This document shows, one piece after another, positions 41,745-52,112 of a DNA stretch of 64,000 bases. The position numbers and the translations under genes were made by a program. Positions within the stretch are counted from its first letter, which is position 1. Each line of letters begins with the position of its first letter. This DNA is from Trichomonas vaginalis G3 (taxonomy: Eukaryota > Parabasalia > Trichomonadida > Trichomonadidae): positions 4,960,001 through 5,024,000 of the forward strand of contig NC_067205.1 of NCBI RefSeq assembly GCF_026262505.1, written 5' to 3'. The notes below the pieces were generated by a model. The model was not told where the DNA came from, searched no databases, and was given only the letters and a program-made list of their open reading frames with translations.

Positions 41745-42032
41745 ATGAGTGACAACAAAGCAGCCAAGAGTCCAGACGATGAATATAAAAAGAAACTAAA
41801 CAGAATTAAATCAAAAATATGCTATTACAAAAAGAAGCCGCAATGTGGTGGGGTTGATGCCCATAAAACTAATGGAACTGAAAACGATAAGGAAATAATT
41901 GAAAAATTAGAAACTTACCGTTCAATCCTTAAACTGGGTGAAGCAAAAATAAAAGAATTTAATAGAATAAATAAATTGATTGGAAGAGATGAATTTAATA
42001 AAGATGAATTTTTAAACTCTATCCAAATTTAA
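41745..42032 (+). CDS. Small basic helical protein downstream of integrase
   Basis: A 95-aa homologue of 18187-18459 (start MSDNKAAKSPDDEYKKKLNR). It differs by a short in-frame insertion near residue 36. It follows the integrase by 20 bp and may be co-expressed. The ATG is preceded by TTTCGTAAGAA. Function unknown. Confidence 0.65.
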   Translation: MSDNKAAKSPDDEYKKKLNRIKSKICYYKKKPQCGGVDAHKTNGTENDKEIIEKLETYRSILKLGEAKIKEFNRINKLIGRDEFNKDEFLNSIQI

Positions 42033-42035
42033 TTT

Positions 42036-42880
42036 TTATTCCTCTTCGACAACGTCTCGAATAACTGAAGGTGCTACCAGGTCACCAGGTCACCAGGTTA
42101 ATTAACTTCTCTGAAAAAATGAGACAACATGACATTTAGACAACAACACAGGAGGAAGGCAGTTATGAATTATTTTTGAAGAACTGAAAGTGTCACTATG
42201 TCACCATGTGTCACTCGGTTAATTAACTTCTCTGAAAAAATGAGACAACATGACATTTAGACAACAGTCCTGGAAATAAATGTTTACGTTAATGATTACG
42301 TTAATGGTTTCAGGTCATTCAATAATGAATTATTTTTGAAGAACTGAAGGTGTCACTATGTCACCATGTGTCACTCGGTTAATTAACTTCTCTGAAAAAA
42401 TGAGACAACATGACATTTAGACAACAACACAGGAGGAAGGCAGTTATGAATTATTTTTGAAGAACTGAAAGTGTCACTATGTCACCATGTGTCACTCGGT
42501 TAATTAACTTCTCTGAAAAAATGAGACAACATGACATTTAGACAACACAGGAGGAAATGATTTGTCATGACTTCATCGTAATGAGTGTAAATCAGACAAA
42601 AATAAATGATTACGTTAATGGTTTCAGTTCATTCAATAATGAATTATTTTTGAAGAACTGAAGGTGTCACTATGTCACCATGTGTCACTCGGTTATTTAA
42701 CTTCTCTGAAAAAATGAGACAACATGACATTTAGACAACAACACAGGAGGAAGGCAGTTATGAATTATTTTTGAAGAACTGAAGGTGTCACTATGTCACC
42801 ATGTGTCACTCGGTTAATTAACTTCTCTGAAAAAATGAGACAACATGACATTTAGACAACAACACAGGATTAATGCAAAA
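42036..42880. repeat. Iteron-like repeat array, six ~120-bp units
   Basis: Six units begin at about 42064, 42184, 42346, 42466, 42657 and 42778. Each has a CTGAAGGTGTCACTATGTC-type core with three GTCAC boxes, then TTAATTAACTTCTCTGAA, then ATGAGACAACATGACA and CAACACAGGAGGAA. The first unit has GCTACC/GTCACC boxes instead. Longer spacers contain TTTACGTTAATG iterations. The array starts within a ~20-bp remnant of the 54-aa gene of Maverick 1 and ends at the helicase gene. Confidence 0.95.
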
Positions 42881-42898
42881 ATAAATTCCAATCATACT

Positions 42899-45209
42899 TT
42901 ATAAAGCATCATTTACAAGTATTTCATCGTCAGTAAATGAATCCTCATTATCGTTTGGTTCAACCTGTTTATATAATCCTTTCATTTCTTCTTTCAAAAC
43001 ATAACACCATGTTTGTTTACCATCTATTCTTCTCTGTTTCTTATCACATTTATCTTTAATGCTCATTTGAAAGTTTTTGTCTTTCATGTCTGATGGTTTG
43101 CAGAATAGAGCATTTTCACACGTCATACCTGCACTCAATTCATCATAATGTGTATTTATCCATACATCTAAAGGATTTGTTGATAATTCAATTAAATCTT
43201 GTTTGGCTTCAGTCATCGGAATGATTCGTACATTAAATGATGAAAGGTCATATTGCATAAAATACGTCAGCAAATTATCATAAAATTCCTTTGTGCATGA
43301 ATCCATCAAATTCTTGAAGTAATCAAATTGACCCTTGAATTTACCATTAACTCTTAAAACTACGTATCTTCTGTCTCCAACTTCAGTTTTGACAGGGTAG
43401 ACGTTGTTAGTTACGAAAATGAAGTTTGCAACGTTCTGTGCTGTTCTTCTGGGTTGATTCTTTTCATTAATTCTAATCTCATTATCCGTTATAATTGATT
43501 TCAAAGCGTTGAAGTTTGCGAGTCTGTCTTCACCTACATTCTTGAGTTCATTAAGTACAAGAAACATTTTATTCTCAACTACTGAATTGAAATTACCCGT
43601 TAGCTCACTTATTTCAGTAATGTTTTTACATGAATAACCAGCGAGAAGTTCAGAAATAATGTCTGTAAATCTGTTTTTACCTGTTCCCTGAAGTCCTTTC
43701 AAAATAATTGCTGTTTCATTCTTGATTCCGGGATGTTGAATCATTGATGCAATCCAACCAAGAAGATATTTATACACTTCATCGTTATTATCACAAATGG
43801 CTTCTTTAATGAAATTCATAAACATCTCAATTTTTGAGTAATCTGGTTTTTCGAGAACGTTGTATTTATAACCCTGAAACGTTGAGAAAACATCTGGGGA
43901 ATCAGATTTAAAGCAAACACCCTTAACAGTTAATGAGGATAATTGATTTAGTAGTACGTCCCATGCTGTTATTGTTTTACCTTCTTCTTTAAATAATTTA
44001 ATCATTTTAAGTGACTCTTTCATGTTTGATTGAAGAACGAATGATATTTGATTCATTTTATCGTGGATATTATAGTCCTTTTGAATGAAATATTTATTTC
44101 CACAATCTACAAAACGGATTACACGTGATAAATCCTCAATTACTTCAGAACTGTTTTTATACTGATGATTTTCAGCCTTGCGTCTAATATCTGTTATCAA
44201 AAACGAGTCATCAAGTTTGATATCAAATGTTATTTTTGGCTTACGTAATAAAGGTAAAACGTATTCATCATAATATTCCTTTTGATAAAGTTTTAGAATC
44301 TTCACTAAAACAAACGGAGAAGTCATTAAATGTGCATATCTACTACGTGCTTTTTCAAAATTACTTTTAGCATTTTCAGTTAAATTGCAGAAGTTATAAA
44401 CGTTATCGTAGGCTTCATTAATTAAATGATTAGGTAACGAATTAATAGCTTGAAACAGTGTGAACAATGTAACTTCTTTTTCTAAATTCATGTTTCCACC
44501 GTCATTATGTACTTCAAAATCACTGATGCCATCAACTATGCTCTGAGCTAGTTTATCGTCAATGTTTACATCTTTGTTTTCATTCATTATACTCTTTATT
44601 TCTTCATTCTTCTGTTCAACTCTTACCTTAATATTCAAATCATTTAATATATCATTCACTGTTCTAGTTATGGTCGAGTCATAACTTCCGCGAATGAATG
44701 AGTATGTATTGATTGGTTCTGTTGCATTCTTGCGAACTCTTGAATCAGCCATGACTACTAATGAACGCTTTGAATCATCCATAGAAGTCATGATATCGAT
44801 ATCATAATCATTGCAGGAATAACATTTAATCATTCTGTTCGAGGTTGAATAGAAGAAATTAGTGTTGCAATAAATGTGAAGACCTCCTGAAGCGGTTTTA
44901 ATGATAACATCTTTATCCGAAAGTTTTGATAAAATATCTTTTCTAACTGTTTCTTTAAGTTCATCATTGTAAGATTTATTGATATCAATATCTATAATCG
45001 TTAAATTTGAAATTTTATTTACTAATAAAGCCATACCAGTTTTCCTTCCTCTTCCTCCATCATGTTTGAAGTAGTTATGTAAATCAATCTTGTTTCACCA
45101 ATTCTTTCGTTGAGGGTTTAGTTTTCTCCACAACTAATTCCTCAGCTAATGAATCAATAACTTGTTCATCAGAAATGATAAAGTTACTGTTGTTGTTTGT
45201 TGCTGTCAT
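42899..45209 (-). pseudogene. Primase-SF3 helicase, one frameshift near the N-terminus
   Basis: A 711-codon frame (42899-45034) plus an upstream ~40-codon start (ATG at 45209), separated by a frameshift near 45090. The N-terminal part resembles archaeo-eukaryotic primase domains (IDIDINKS, HIYCN). The C-terminal part is a superfamily 3 helicase with Walker A GLQGTGKN (about residues 443-452 of the long frame), Walker B FLVLNE and motif C NFIFVTNN. It would unwind and prime DNA. Maverick 1 lacks it. Only the first few dozen residues are affected, so a shortened product from an internal start is possible. Confidence 0.85.
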
Positions 45210-45277
45210 TTATATAGGAATAAAAAAATAAAAATAATTTTAAAACTAACTTTATTTTTGGACTGCATCAAATTTTC

Positions 45278-45510
45278 TGTGTTGTCTAAATGTCATGTTG
45301 TCTCATTTTTTCAGAGAAGTTAAATAACCGAGTGACACATGGTGACATAGTGACACCTTCAGTTCTTCAAAAATAATTCATAACTGCCTTCCTCCTGTGT
45401 TGTTGTCTAAATGTCATGTTGTCTCATTTTTTCAGAGAAGTTAATTAACCGAGTGACACATGGTGACATAGTGACACCTTCAGTTCTTCAAAAATAATTA
45501 ATTATTGAAT
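45278..45510. repeat. Two inverted units of the ~120-bp repeat
   Basis: Two units (about 45278-45390 and 45398-45510) in reverse orientation to the 42.0-42.9-kb array, so the helicase gene is bounded by inverted repeats. Cores again contain three GTCAC boxes. Confidence 0.95.
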
Positions 45511-45573
45511 AACCTAAAAACATTAACGATAAAATATATTTTTGGTCGTTTATGACAAAAATAAATGGTTCAT

Positions 45574-46236
45574 TTACTCACAATATTTTTTTACAAAACG
45601 ACCCCAAACTTTTAACTTCTTTTCTGCAGTTTCTAATGCTATCTTAGCGAGTTCATATTCTCTAAATTCTCTCTTTAAATCTTCTTGTTCCCATTGGTCT
45701 AGTTCGTATGGAGAATTTCTATAACCATAAAATATCTCACGTTCATGTTCTAATTGTTTTTCACACATTTTTCTAACTTCTTGTTCGAACAAAGGTTTAG
45801 CATTCTCTACTGTATCTTCGAGTTCTTCTTCATCTAATTTCTCATGAACTTTCTTGTCTATGGAGTCCATAATTTTTCCAACTGCTATGCAATATTTTGG
45901 AGAAGCCCACATTGCTATATAGTTTATAAGTCTTGGGTCTACATACGTTCCTCTAACCTGTTTGATTTCATCAGGAATTCCTGCATGAATTTTGTATAAA
46001 AAGCAACCGTCTGAATTCCGGCGGTTGCTATATTCTTCACAAAATGCCTTATAATACTCTTCCCAGGACTTATTTTCCAACAACTTTCTAAAGTCTTTCC
46101 TAAACTGCTGACACATATTTGTTGCATTAATGTAACCATCCTTGTCTCTACGTAAGACTTCAATACCGTTATAAGTGCCTTTTGTGAATGTTTCGCCATT
46201 AGATTTGTTCGTAAATGATTTTGCTTCGACTGACAT
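45574..46236 (-). CDS. KilA-N domain DNA-binding protein
   Basis: A protein of about 220 aa. Residues about 15-110 form a KilA-N domain (DGYINATNMCQQF...RGTYVDPRLINYIAMWAS, GKIMDSI), a DNA-binding fold common in large DNA viruses and phages. The C-terminal half is a long Glu/Lys-rich coiled coil (about 120-220). I chose the ATG at 46236 (Met-Ser-Val) by the shared leader pattern; an ATG six codons upstream is possible. It lies between two same-orientation repeat units and is absent from Maverick 1. It might recognise the GTCAC iterons, but this is an inference. Confidence 0.85.
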   Translation of the reverse strand: MSVEAKSFTNKSNGETFTKGTYNGIEVLRRDKDGYINATNMCQQFRKDFRKLLENKSWEEYYKAFCEEYSNRRNSDGCFLYKIHAGIPDEIKQVRGTYVDPRLINYIAMWASPKYCIAVGKIMDSIDKKVHEKLDEEELEDTVENAKPLFEQEVRKMCEKQLEHEREIFYGYRNSPYELDQWEQEDLKREFREYELAKIALETAEKKLKVWGRFVKKYCE

Positions 46237-46313
46237 TTCTGTTCTTACATACAAAATAAAAAATGAAACCGATTTTAAAAATAACTTTATTTTTGGGCTG
46301 CATCAAATTTTCT

Positions 46314-46432
46314 GTGTTGTTGTCTAAATGTCATGTTGTCTCATTTTTTCAGAGAAGTTAATTAACCGAGTGACACATGGTGACATAGTGACACCTTCAG
46401 TTCTTCAAAAATAATTAATTATTGAATAACCT
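46314..46432. repeat. Single inverted unit of the ~120-bp repeat
   Basis: Ninth copy in Maverick 2, same orientation as 45278-45510, closing the cassette on the tail-fibre side. Confidence 0.95.
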
Positions 46433-46439
46433 AAATCAT

Positions 46440-46573
46440 GAGACTTTGTCTCCGGACTCTTTGAGTCACTTAACGTAAACATTATTTCTGCAGTTCATTC
46501 ATTACTTCATTACCTAATTAATTACAGACATAAAATATATTTAGTTCATTCGGTAAGCCTAAACCCTTTGGGT
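46440..46573. repeat. Micro-hairpins beside the repeat unit
   Basis: GAGACTTTGTCTC (46440-46452) and GACTCTTTGAGTC (46455-46467), identical to the pair at 17952-17979. ACCCTTTGGGT follows at 46563-46573, near the tail-fibre stop codon. Confidence 0.9.
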
Positions 46574-46582
46574 CAAGTGTGT

Positions 46583-47641
46583 TTATTGAACACGGTACCA
46601 TGCGAATACAGTCACAAATGGTGGCATGTAATCTTTACCCGAGCCTGTTGGATTTGTTGTGAAAGTGTGTGAATGATTACCTGTGGTTCCACAGAAAATA
46701 CCTGTGCTTGAATCTACTGGGTCAGTTGTGATATCATATCTATTCATTCCCCATCTATCCGAACCCGCTGCAAGATTTATATAACCTCTTTTTGTTATTG
46801 AATGTGAATGATTACCTGTTGTGTTTGTAGTTCCTGTATGAGTGTGCGGGGGTAAGTTTGCTTCTTTAATTTTCTTCGAACCTCCTGTTTGCTTTGAATA
46901 TCTAGCAGTATAGAATTTATCTACAATCTGCTTCCACATACCAAAACCTAAAACTTCTGAAGGATTTGTTGAGTTCATTGACGTATAAATAGAACCAACA
47001 GGATATAATGTTTGAAGTATTTCTGTCTTTAATGTTTGAAGCTCTGTTTTGTCAGCTTTCTTCTCTAACTCATCGTTAACATAAGTTTTATCTGCTTTAA
47101 GGTCTAAACATCCCGAAACCCATTCTGTATCAGCTTTAACTTTAAAAGTCTCAAATGTCCATTCATGATACCATTCAACCTTTTCTTTAATTTCATTATC
47201 TTTTTCATCAACATAAACCAAATTTGCCTTCTTATTTAACTCACTATCCACGTATTCCTTATCCACCTTCTTCATTATGTCATTTAGGAAACCTTCTATG
47301 AATTCCTCATTTAAATTAAATCTTCCAATCTTCAAAACTTTAGGAAATGCATTTAATGCGTAATATCTCTGTTCTTCTGGTGGAATTGATGTTATATCAT
47401 CCGTTATTCCTTTAATTTTTGAATTCATAAATAAAATTTCTTTTATATTTGATATCACTGCACCACCTTTGCAAACGAATTCAAAACGGTCATTTTTCAA
47501 TACTATCTCCAAATCTCCATATTTCAACCTTTGCGTTTGTTCTGCCGTCTTTGAATTATATGCATATATGGCGTATGTAATGGTCTGAAGGACCTGGTTG
47601 CTTTGCGCCTTAAGTTGTTGTGGTTGCTGTTGTTTAATCAT
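46583..47641 (-). CDS. Phage-like tail-fibre/collar protein, alternative tip
   Basis: A 352-aa homologue of 15207-16817. The N-terminal ~125 residues are nearly identical apart from an 11-residue insertion (QLKAQSNQVLQ) that contains the 47582-47594 micro-hairpin. The shaft has degenerate YVDSELNKKA-type coiled-coil repeats and no expanded 13-residue array. The tip keeps the collar pattern (YPVGSIYTSM, GMWKQI, NLPPHTHTG, GNHSH twice, YMPPFVTVFAWYR) but is otherwise different from Maverick 1. A conserved base with a variable tip is what receptor-binding fibres show. Confidence 0.8.
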   Translation of the reverse strand: MIKQQQPQQLKAQSNQVLQTITYAIYAYNSKTAEQTQRLKYGDLEIVLKNDRFEFVCKGGAVISNIKEILFMNSKIKGITDDITSIPPEEQRYYALNAFPKVLKIGRFNLNEEFIEGFLNDIMKKVDKEYVDSELNKKANLVYVDEKDNEIKEKVEWYHEWTFETFKVKADTEWVSGCLDLKADKTYVNDELEKKADKTELQTLKTEILQTLYPVGSIYTSMNSTNPSEVLGFGMWKQIVDKFYTARYSKQTGGSKKIKEANLPPHTHTGTTNTTGNHSHSITKRGYINLAAGSDRWGMNRYDITTDPVDSSTGIFCGTTGNHSHTFTTNPTGSGKDYMPPFVTVFAWYRVQ

Positions 47642-47665
47642 TTATTATGATTTAAAAATAAATAT

Positions 47666-48375
47666 TTAATCTGTTATCTCATCAGCTATTTTTTCTATTT
47701 GAAATTGCCATAATATTTCATTCATGAATTCTAAATCACAATCAAATAGGTCAGTTATTCTAAATTTAATATTTGATAAATCTTTTGAATGAAGAATAAA
47801 TGAATTCCCGGATAATTGAAACGGATATGATAAAGAAAATGTGTTTAAGTTGATGGATAAAATGTTTTGTATTGATGGGTAAGAGTTAGGGTCTAATGTT
47901 TGATGTGAAAATCTCATTGGGGTATTAACTTTATCACATTTGATTAAAATGAAATTGGAACCGGTGTCAGAATACAAAACATCCCCAACATCTTTTTCAA
48001 AATTTAATATCCCCAACAATGAACAAAGATGAGGAGTACAAAATTTAATTTTCAGCGGAAATTTAATAAGGTTATTTATTTCATCAAGTTCAAAAAGTTT
48101 ATCAGGTTTTGATTTAAAATTTTCTTCATACCATACGATAAATGATTCATTTAAATAACTTAAAATCATGTTAATATCCCATTTCGCTATCACATTATTT
48201 ATATACATATCATACGTTTTTTCATGGTCATCTTTAATAAATGATATATAATCTGAAGGGTCTAAAGAATGGGATTAAATTTACCACTCACAGAAACGAG
48301 AGTAACATTATAAATTCCGCTAACTGTTAAATTTAATTCACAGCTATTATTCGAAATAATATTGATAATTGACAT
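47666..48375 (-). pseudogene. Maverick virion-region protein, frameshifted
   Basis: Homologue of 14446-15183. It is frameshifted near 48270 by loss of one base in a T run; the last 180 codons (47666-48208) are open. It lacks the micro-hairpin insertion of the other copy and so shows the ancestral form at that place. Confidence 0.8.
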
Positions 48376-48395
48376 TTTTTATTACGATTAAAAAT

Positions 48396-48874
48396 ATGGT
48401 AAAGCGTTATTTTCCAGTGATAAATAAAACTAGAATAAGATTACCTCAAGAATTCATAAATTCAACGAATAAGAAATTCATTCATGTTATAAATTTTAGT
48501 GTTTTCAGAAAATATGAGTCAATGTCATATTCATCAACAGGTTATATTTCACTTCATTCAAATTTAGTTCAATCAAACCCATATAATGACCATTTCATAA
48601 GATTTTCAGATGGTATTAAAAATGTAATTGATAGATTAAAATATGAACAGATTGACAATATCGAATTTTTGGAATTTTGGTTTAAATATCCCGATGGAAA
48701 AAAGATTGAAGTTAAAGATAAAGCTAATACTATAACAAAACAATTACAATGACCGATCCGGATAGTGGGGAACAAAAAGAAATAAAACAAACGATAGAAA
48801 CTGGTGAAAGGTCAATTATTATTGATTATGATTCAAAGGATTATTATTCGATAATGTTAATGCTTGAATATTAA
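48396..48874 (+). pseudogene. Possible minor capsid protein, frameshifted near the end
   Basis: Homologue of 13945-14424, almost identical for the first ~115 residues (YISLHSNLVQSNPYNDHF retained). A one-base loss in an A run near 48740 shifts the last ~43 codons. The convergent neighbour overlaps its last 4 bp, as in Maverick 1. Confidence 0.6.
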
Positions 48875-49212
48875 ATAGCCTTAACAAAGAATTTTTCAAG
48901 TGATATTTTATATTCATCAACTATTTTATTATAAATATCATTATATGTTAAATGAAGTTCAGTTGTTGTTCCGTTCTTTGATATCTTAATTGTGCTAATA
49001 TCCTTTATAGGATTTATTTTTGCAACTGTTCCGCAGCATGAAACCTCATCATCTCTGAAAAATTGAATCTTAACGTCTGAATCTTGAACATCACAAAGAA
49101 TGGCGATAATGTGAATTAATGATTCATAAGGTAAAATAATTAAACCGGATTGATCAATTAAATTTATTATTGAATCATAATTATTAATTATTATATCACG
49201 GTAAATTTTCAT
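48871..49212 (-). CDS. Truncated Maverick protein (C-terminal domain only)
   Basis: The 113-codon frame matches the last ~113 residues of the two-part gene at 13264-13948. The disordered N-terminal part and the whole upstream 299-aa gene are removed by a deletion that joins the ATPase 3' spacer to sequence equivalent to about 13516. Whether the remnant is expressed is unknown. Confidence 0.6.
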   Translation of the reverse strand: MKIYRDIIINNYDSIINLIDQSGLIILPYESLIHIIAILCDVQDSDVKIQFFRDDEVSCCGTVAKINPIKDISTIKISKNGTTTELHLTYNDIYNKIVDEYKISLEKFFVKAI

Positions 49213-49323
49213 TAATTCAGAATTAATGTCTATTTTATATGGGTTCTCGATGTTTGATGAAAGAGGCGGGGGGTACGTTGGATAATTAATTATAATAAAA
49301 ATAAAAAAATTAATTATAAAAAG

Positions 49324-50151
49324 TTAATCAAATTTAACACTTCCTTTATTTAAATCAACTATTATTTTTCCATGTTCACCTAATTGCTGATATTGTGTGT
49401 AAAGTTCATTAATGCTCATTGGTAAATTCACTTGATAAAGCATAACGTTCAACTGTTGACGACTAAACCCACTGAAAATGAAAAGGGTTGATAGATTTGA
49501 TTTAATGTTTGTGCTTAATGCTTTGAAATATTGAACAGCCATAAAGAATGAACACTGAATGTGTCGACATTGAGTTAATAACTGATTAAAATATGATTTC
49601 TCGTTTGTTATTAGTTTTGATTTCACCGCATCATCTAGAAAAATGAGTGAATGCAAAAATTCTCTATCAAAATTTGAAATAGAAAGTGTTTCAAATAATT
49701 CATCTCGCTGTTTATCAATAATTTTATCCTCTAATCCTTGCTTCTTGATTGTATTATATAATTCTTTATACATTAAAAAGTTTTTTAAATAATCTTCTGC
49801 TTCTTCTTGTGATAAATAAATAATTGGAATTTTGATTAAATGCTTTAAAGATTCAAATGTATCATCTGAAGGTGAACCTGAACGGTTGATATAAATTAAC
49901 ACATGTGAATGGGGGGAAGTGTTAGCAATAATGATAATTTGTTTTAATATCGTTAATGTTTTACCTTTATTTTGTTTACCAATTGCTGCAGTGATTGAAT
50001 TTAAGTAACATTCAGAATATGGAATTTTCATTAATTTTTCCTTAGATAGAGCATTTCTATTATCACTCAATGCTTCATTAATCATATCATCTATGTATGT
50101 ATTATATACTCCCGCTAATTCTTCATAAGGGGTGGATGAATTTAAATCCAT
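49324..50151 (-). CDS. A32-like genome-packaging ATPase
   Basis: A 275-aa copy differing from 11464-12291 at only a few residues. Walker A GKQNKGKT and Walker B LIFLDD are intact. It follows the capsid gene by 24 bp on the same strand. Confidence 0.9.
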   Translation of the reverse strand: MDLNSSTPYEELAGVYNTYIDDMINEALSDNRNALSKEKLMKIPYSECYLNSITAAIGKQNKGKTLTILKQIIIIANTSPHSHVLIYINRSGSPSDDTFESLKHLIKIPIIYLSQEEAEDYLKNFLMYKELYNTIKKQGLEDKIIDKQRDELFETLSISNFDREFLHSLIFLDDAVKSKLITNEKSYFNQLLTQCRHIQCSFFMAVQYFKALSTNIKSNLSTLFIFSGFSRQQLNVMLYQVNLPMSINELYTQYQQLGEHGKIIVDLNKGSVKFD

Positions 50152-50175
50152 TTAATCAAAAATAAATTTATAATT

Positions 50176-51815
50176 TTAAACATTTCTATTCATCAATATT
50201 TCATCATATGAACTTCTATACTGTGGTGGTGTACCTGTTGGATGATATTTCAAACCTTCGTCCGGTGTCCATGTCCAATACGTAGTCCTAGTAAACCAAA
50301 CCTGAGGAGGATTTGTCACCTTTGAACAGTAAGTGTCATTTTCACCCTGAATGATTGGATAAGCTTTCACTTGTACTGTAACTTGTGAGTTGAAAGTTTC
50401 TAATCCATCAAAGAATATACCCGCTCCATCACGTTGAACTGGAATAGTGCATAAGAATGAAGTTTGGTCTTTCCATGTTCTAGCTAATGGCACGCCATTA
50501 TCATCATTCAGTGGTCTAGTTAATGAGTCCTCGTATTCTTCTGTGCATTCATTCACTCCATCTAAATCAGAAGCTTGAAGCATACGTGTAAAGAATATGT
50601 CGCCCACTGTGGTCATCGCTTGATCGGGGAAGTTTCTGGAATCTATAGTGACCTGAAGACCTCGAAGCATTGGATTTTCTAAAACCGTTCTTTGCATTGC
50701 ATTCTTCGGAAATGTTAACACAACATCTGTAACATTATGAAGAGCGTATGAGAAATCTGAGCTGATACCTTCAGGAGTGATGCAACCTCCATTTAGTGAA
50801 CGAACGTCAATATGTTGAGCTGGAATCATGAATGGATCTTCCTTACTGAATAAACGTGGTATTGCTTTAACTGATTCTTCAATTAAACCGTATCCTGGTG
50901 TAATGCATTTATCCTCTAAAACTTCCATCTTTGTGCATGAAATAATAACGTCATCAACTGTTGCGTCAGCAGATGTAGCGGCTAAGCTTGTAATTAATTT
51001 GGCAGGAAGCCCGATTTGTTGGAATTTGCGATCATATTTATAAACATGATTCATAATCTTTTCATAATTTTCATCAGTTATCTTTTCATAAACGTAATTT
51101 TGTAAATCAGCAACTCTTAACGGGTCAACCTGACAAAATACTAAAGTATCCCTGAAAACATAATATTTAAGAATGATTTCACCAAATGATTTAGGATAAT
51201 CATCGAACGCCTGAAATGCTAACAAATCATTTACCGGAATAATCATATCAAAAGTGACATCAACTTCTTCATTTGCGTTCTTGAAAACTTCTGAAGGGTC
51301 AATATATTTACCACATACTGAGTTATCATATTTTTGAACATTATTATATAACGAATGAACAAACTTTTTAACTTTCCTTTCTGATTTTGGTTTATATGTT
51401 GCAAATGCGAAAGATTCACGAGCACAATCCATCTGAAGATAACCAGCATCACCTCTTTCGGTTTCTACTTCTAATTGTTTAAAGCTTTGATTTGATGATT
51501 TGTAACCAACGAATAAACGCATGCATTTAAAAGCGGCATCACATGTGAAAGCTTTATTTGAAACTAGAGTTGCTTTAACTTTGCGTTTAATATATGTGTC
51601 ACCTAATTGGTTCACATCATGAGCCGGATTTGTAATTCTTAAATGAGTTTGTTTATCATCAAAATATGGAGCATCAGAGTCATAGCATGAACTTTCAAGT
51701 TCTCTATAATATCTTCTACGTCATTCTTTGCGAATATTTCATTTATCTTTTCGAATGAATGAAATACATTTCCATTAATCGGTTTAGTGTTTGGCACCAA
51801 ATAGTTAGTCGTCAT
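50176..51815 (-). pseudogene. Candidate major capsid protein, frameshifted near the N-terminus
   Basis: The long frame (50176-51615, 479 codons) covers the capsid protein from about residue 67 to its C-terminus. The beginning (ATG at 51815) is in another frame because of a one-base loss near 51720. The C-terminal region that is broken in Maverick 1 is intact here, so the two copies are damaged at opposite ends. Confidence 0.7.
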
Positions 51816-51884
51816 TTATTATTAAATAAAAAATCAAAATTAAAAGATGAAAATGAATTTTTAATTTTAATGAAATAATCAACT

Positions 51885-52100
51885 ATGGCTGCAGGATTCT
51901 TTAAAAAATTATGGGATAAAGTAAAAAGAGGAGCGCATAAAGTTTGGGAAACAATGAAGAAAGGAGCAAATTGGATATTTAAGAATAAAGAAGCAATTAG
52001 TGACGTTGCTGAATCAATAACACCAAAAGCTGCCCCAATAAGAGAAATATTAAATAAAGGAGAAAAAGTTTATCAAAGACTTCAACCGATACTAAGATAA
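51885..52100 (+). CDS. Small basic amphipathic peptide
   Basis: A 71-aa protein starting MAAGFFKKLWDKVKRGAHKV: basic amphipathic N-terminal half, then a helical stretch (KNKEAISDVAESIT) and a short basic end. Complete homologue of the truncated frame at 9570-9731 and paralogue of the convergent 77-78-aa peptide. It is divergent from the capsid gene. A virion or membrane-active role is inferred. Confidence 0.7.
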   Translation: MAAGFFKKLWDKVKRGAHKVWETMKKGANWIFKNKEAISDVAESITPKAAPIREILNKGEKVYQRLQPILR

Positions 52101-52112
52101 AAATAATTTTAA

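Noticed and set aside
42036-42880. CRISPR array
   Set aside because: Units are ~120 bp with nearly constant content, no short repeat/unique spacer pattern, no cas genes, and the context is a eukaryotic transposon.
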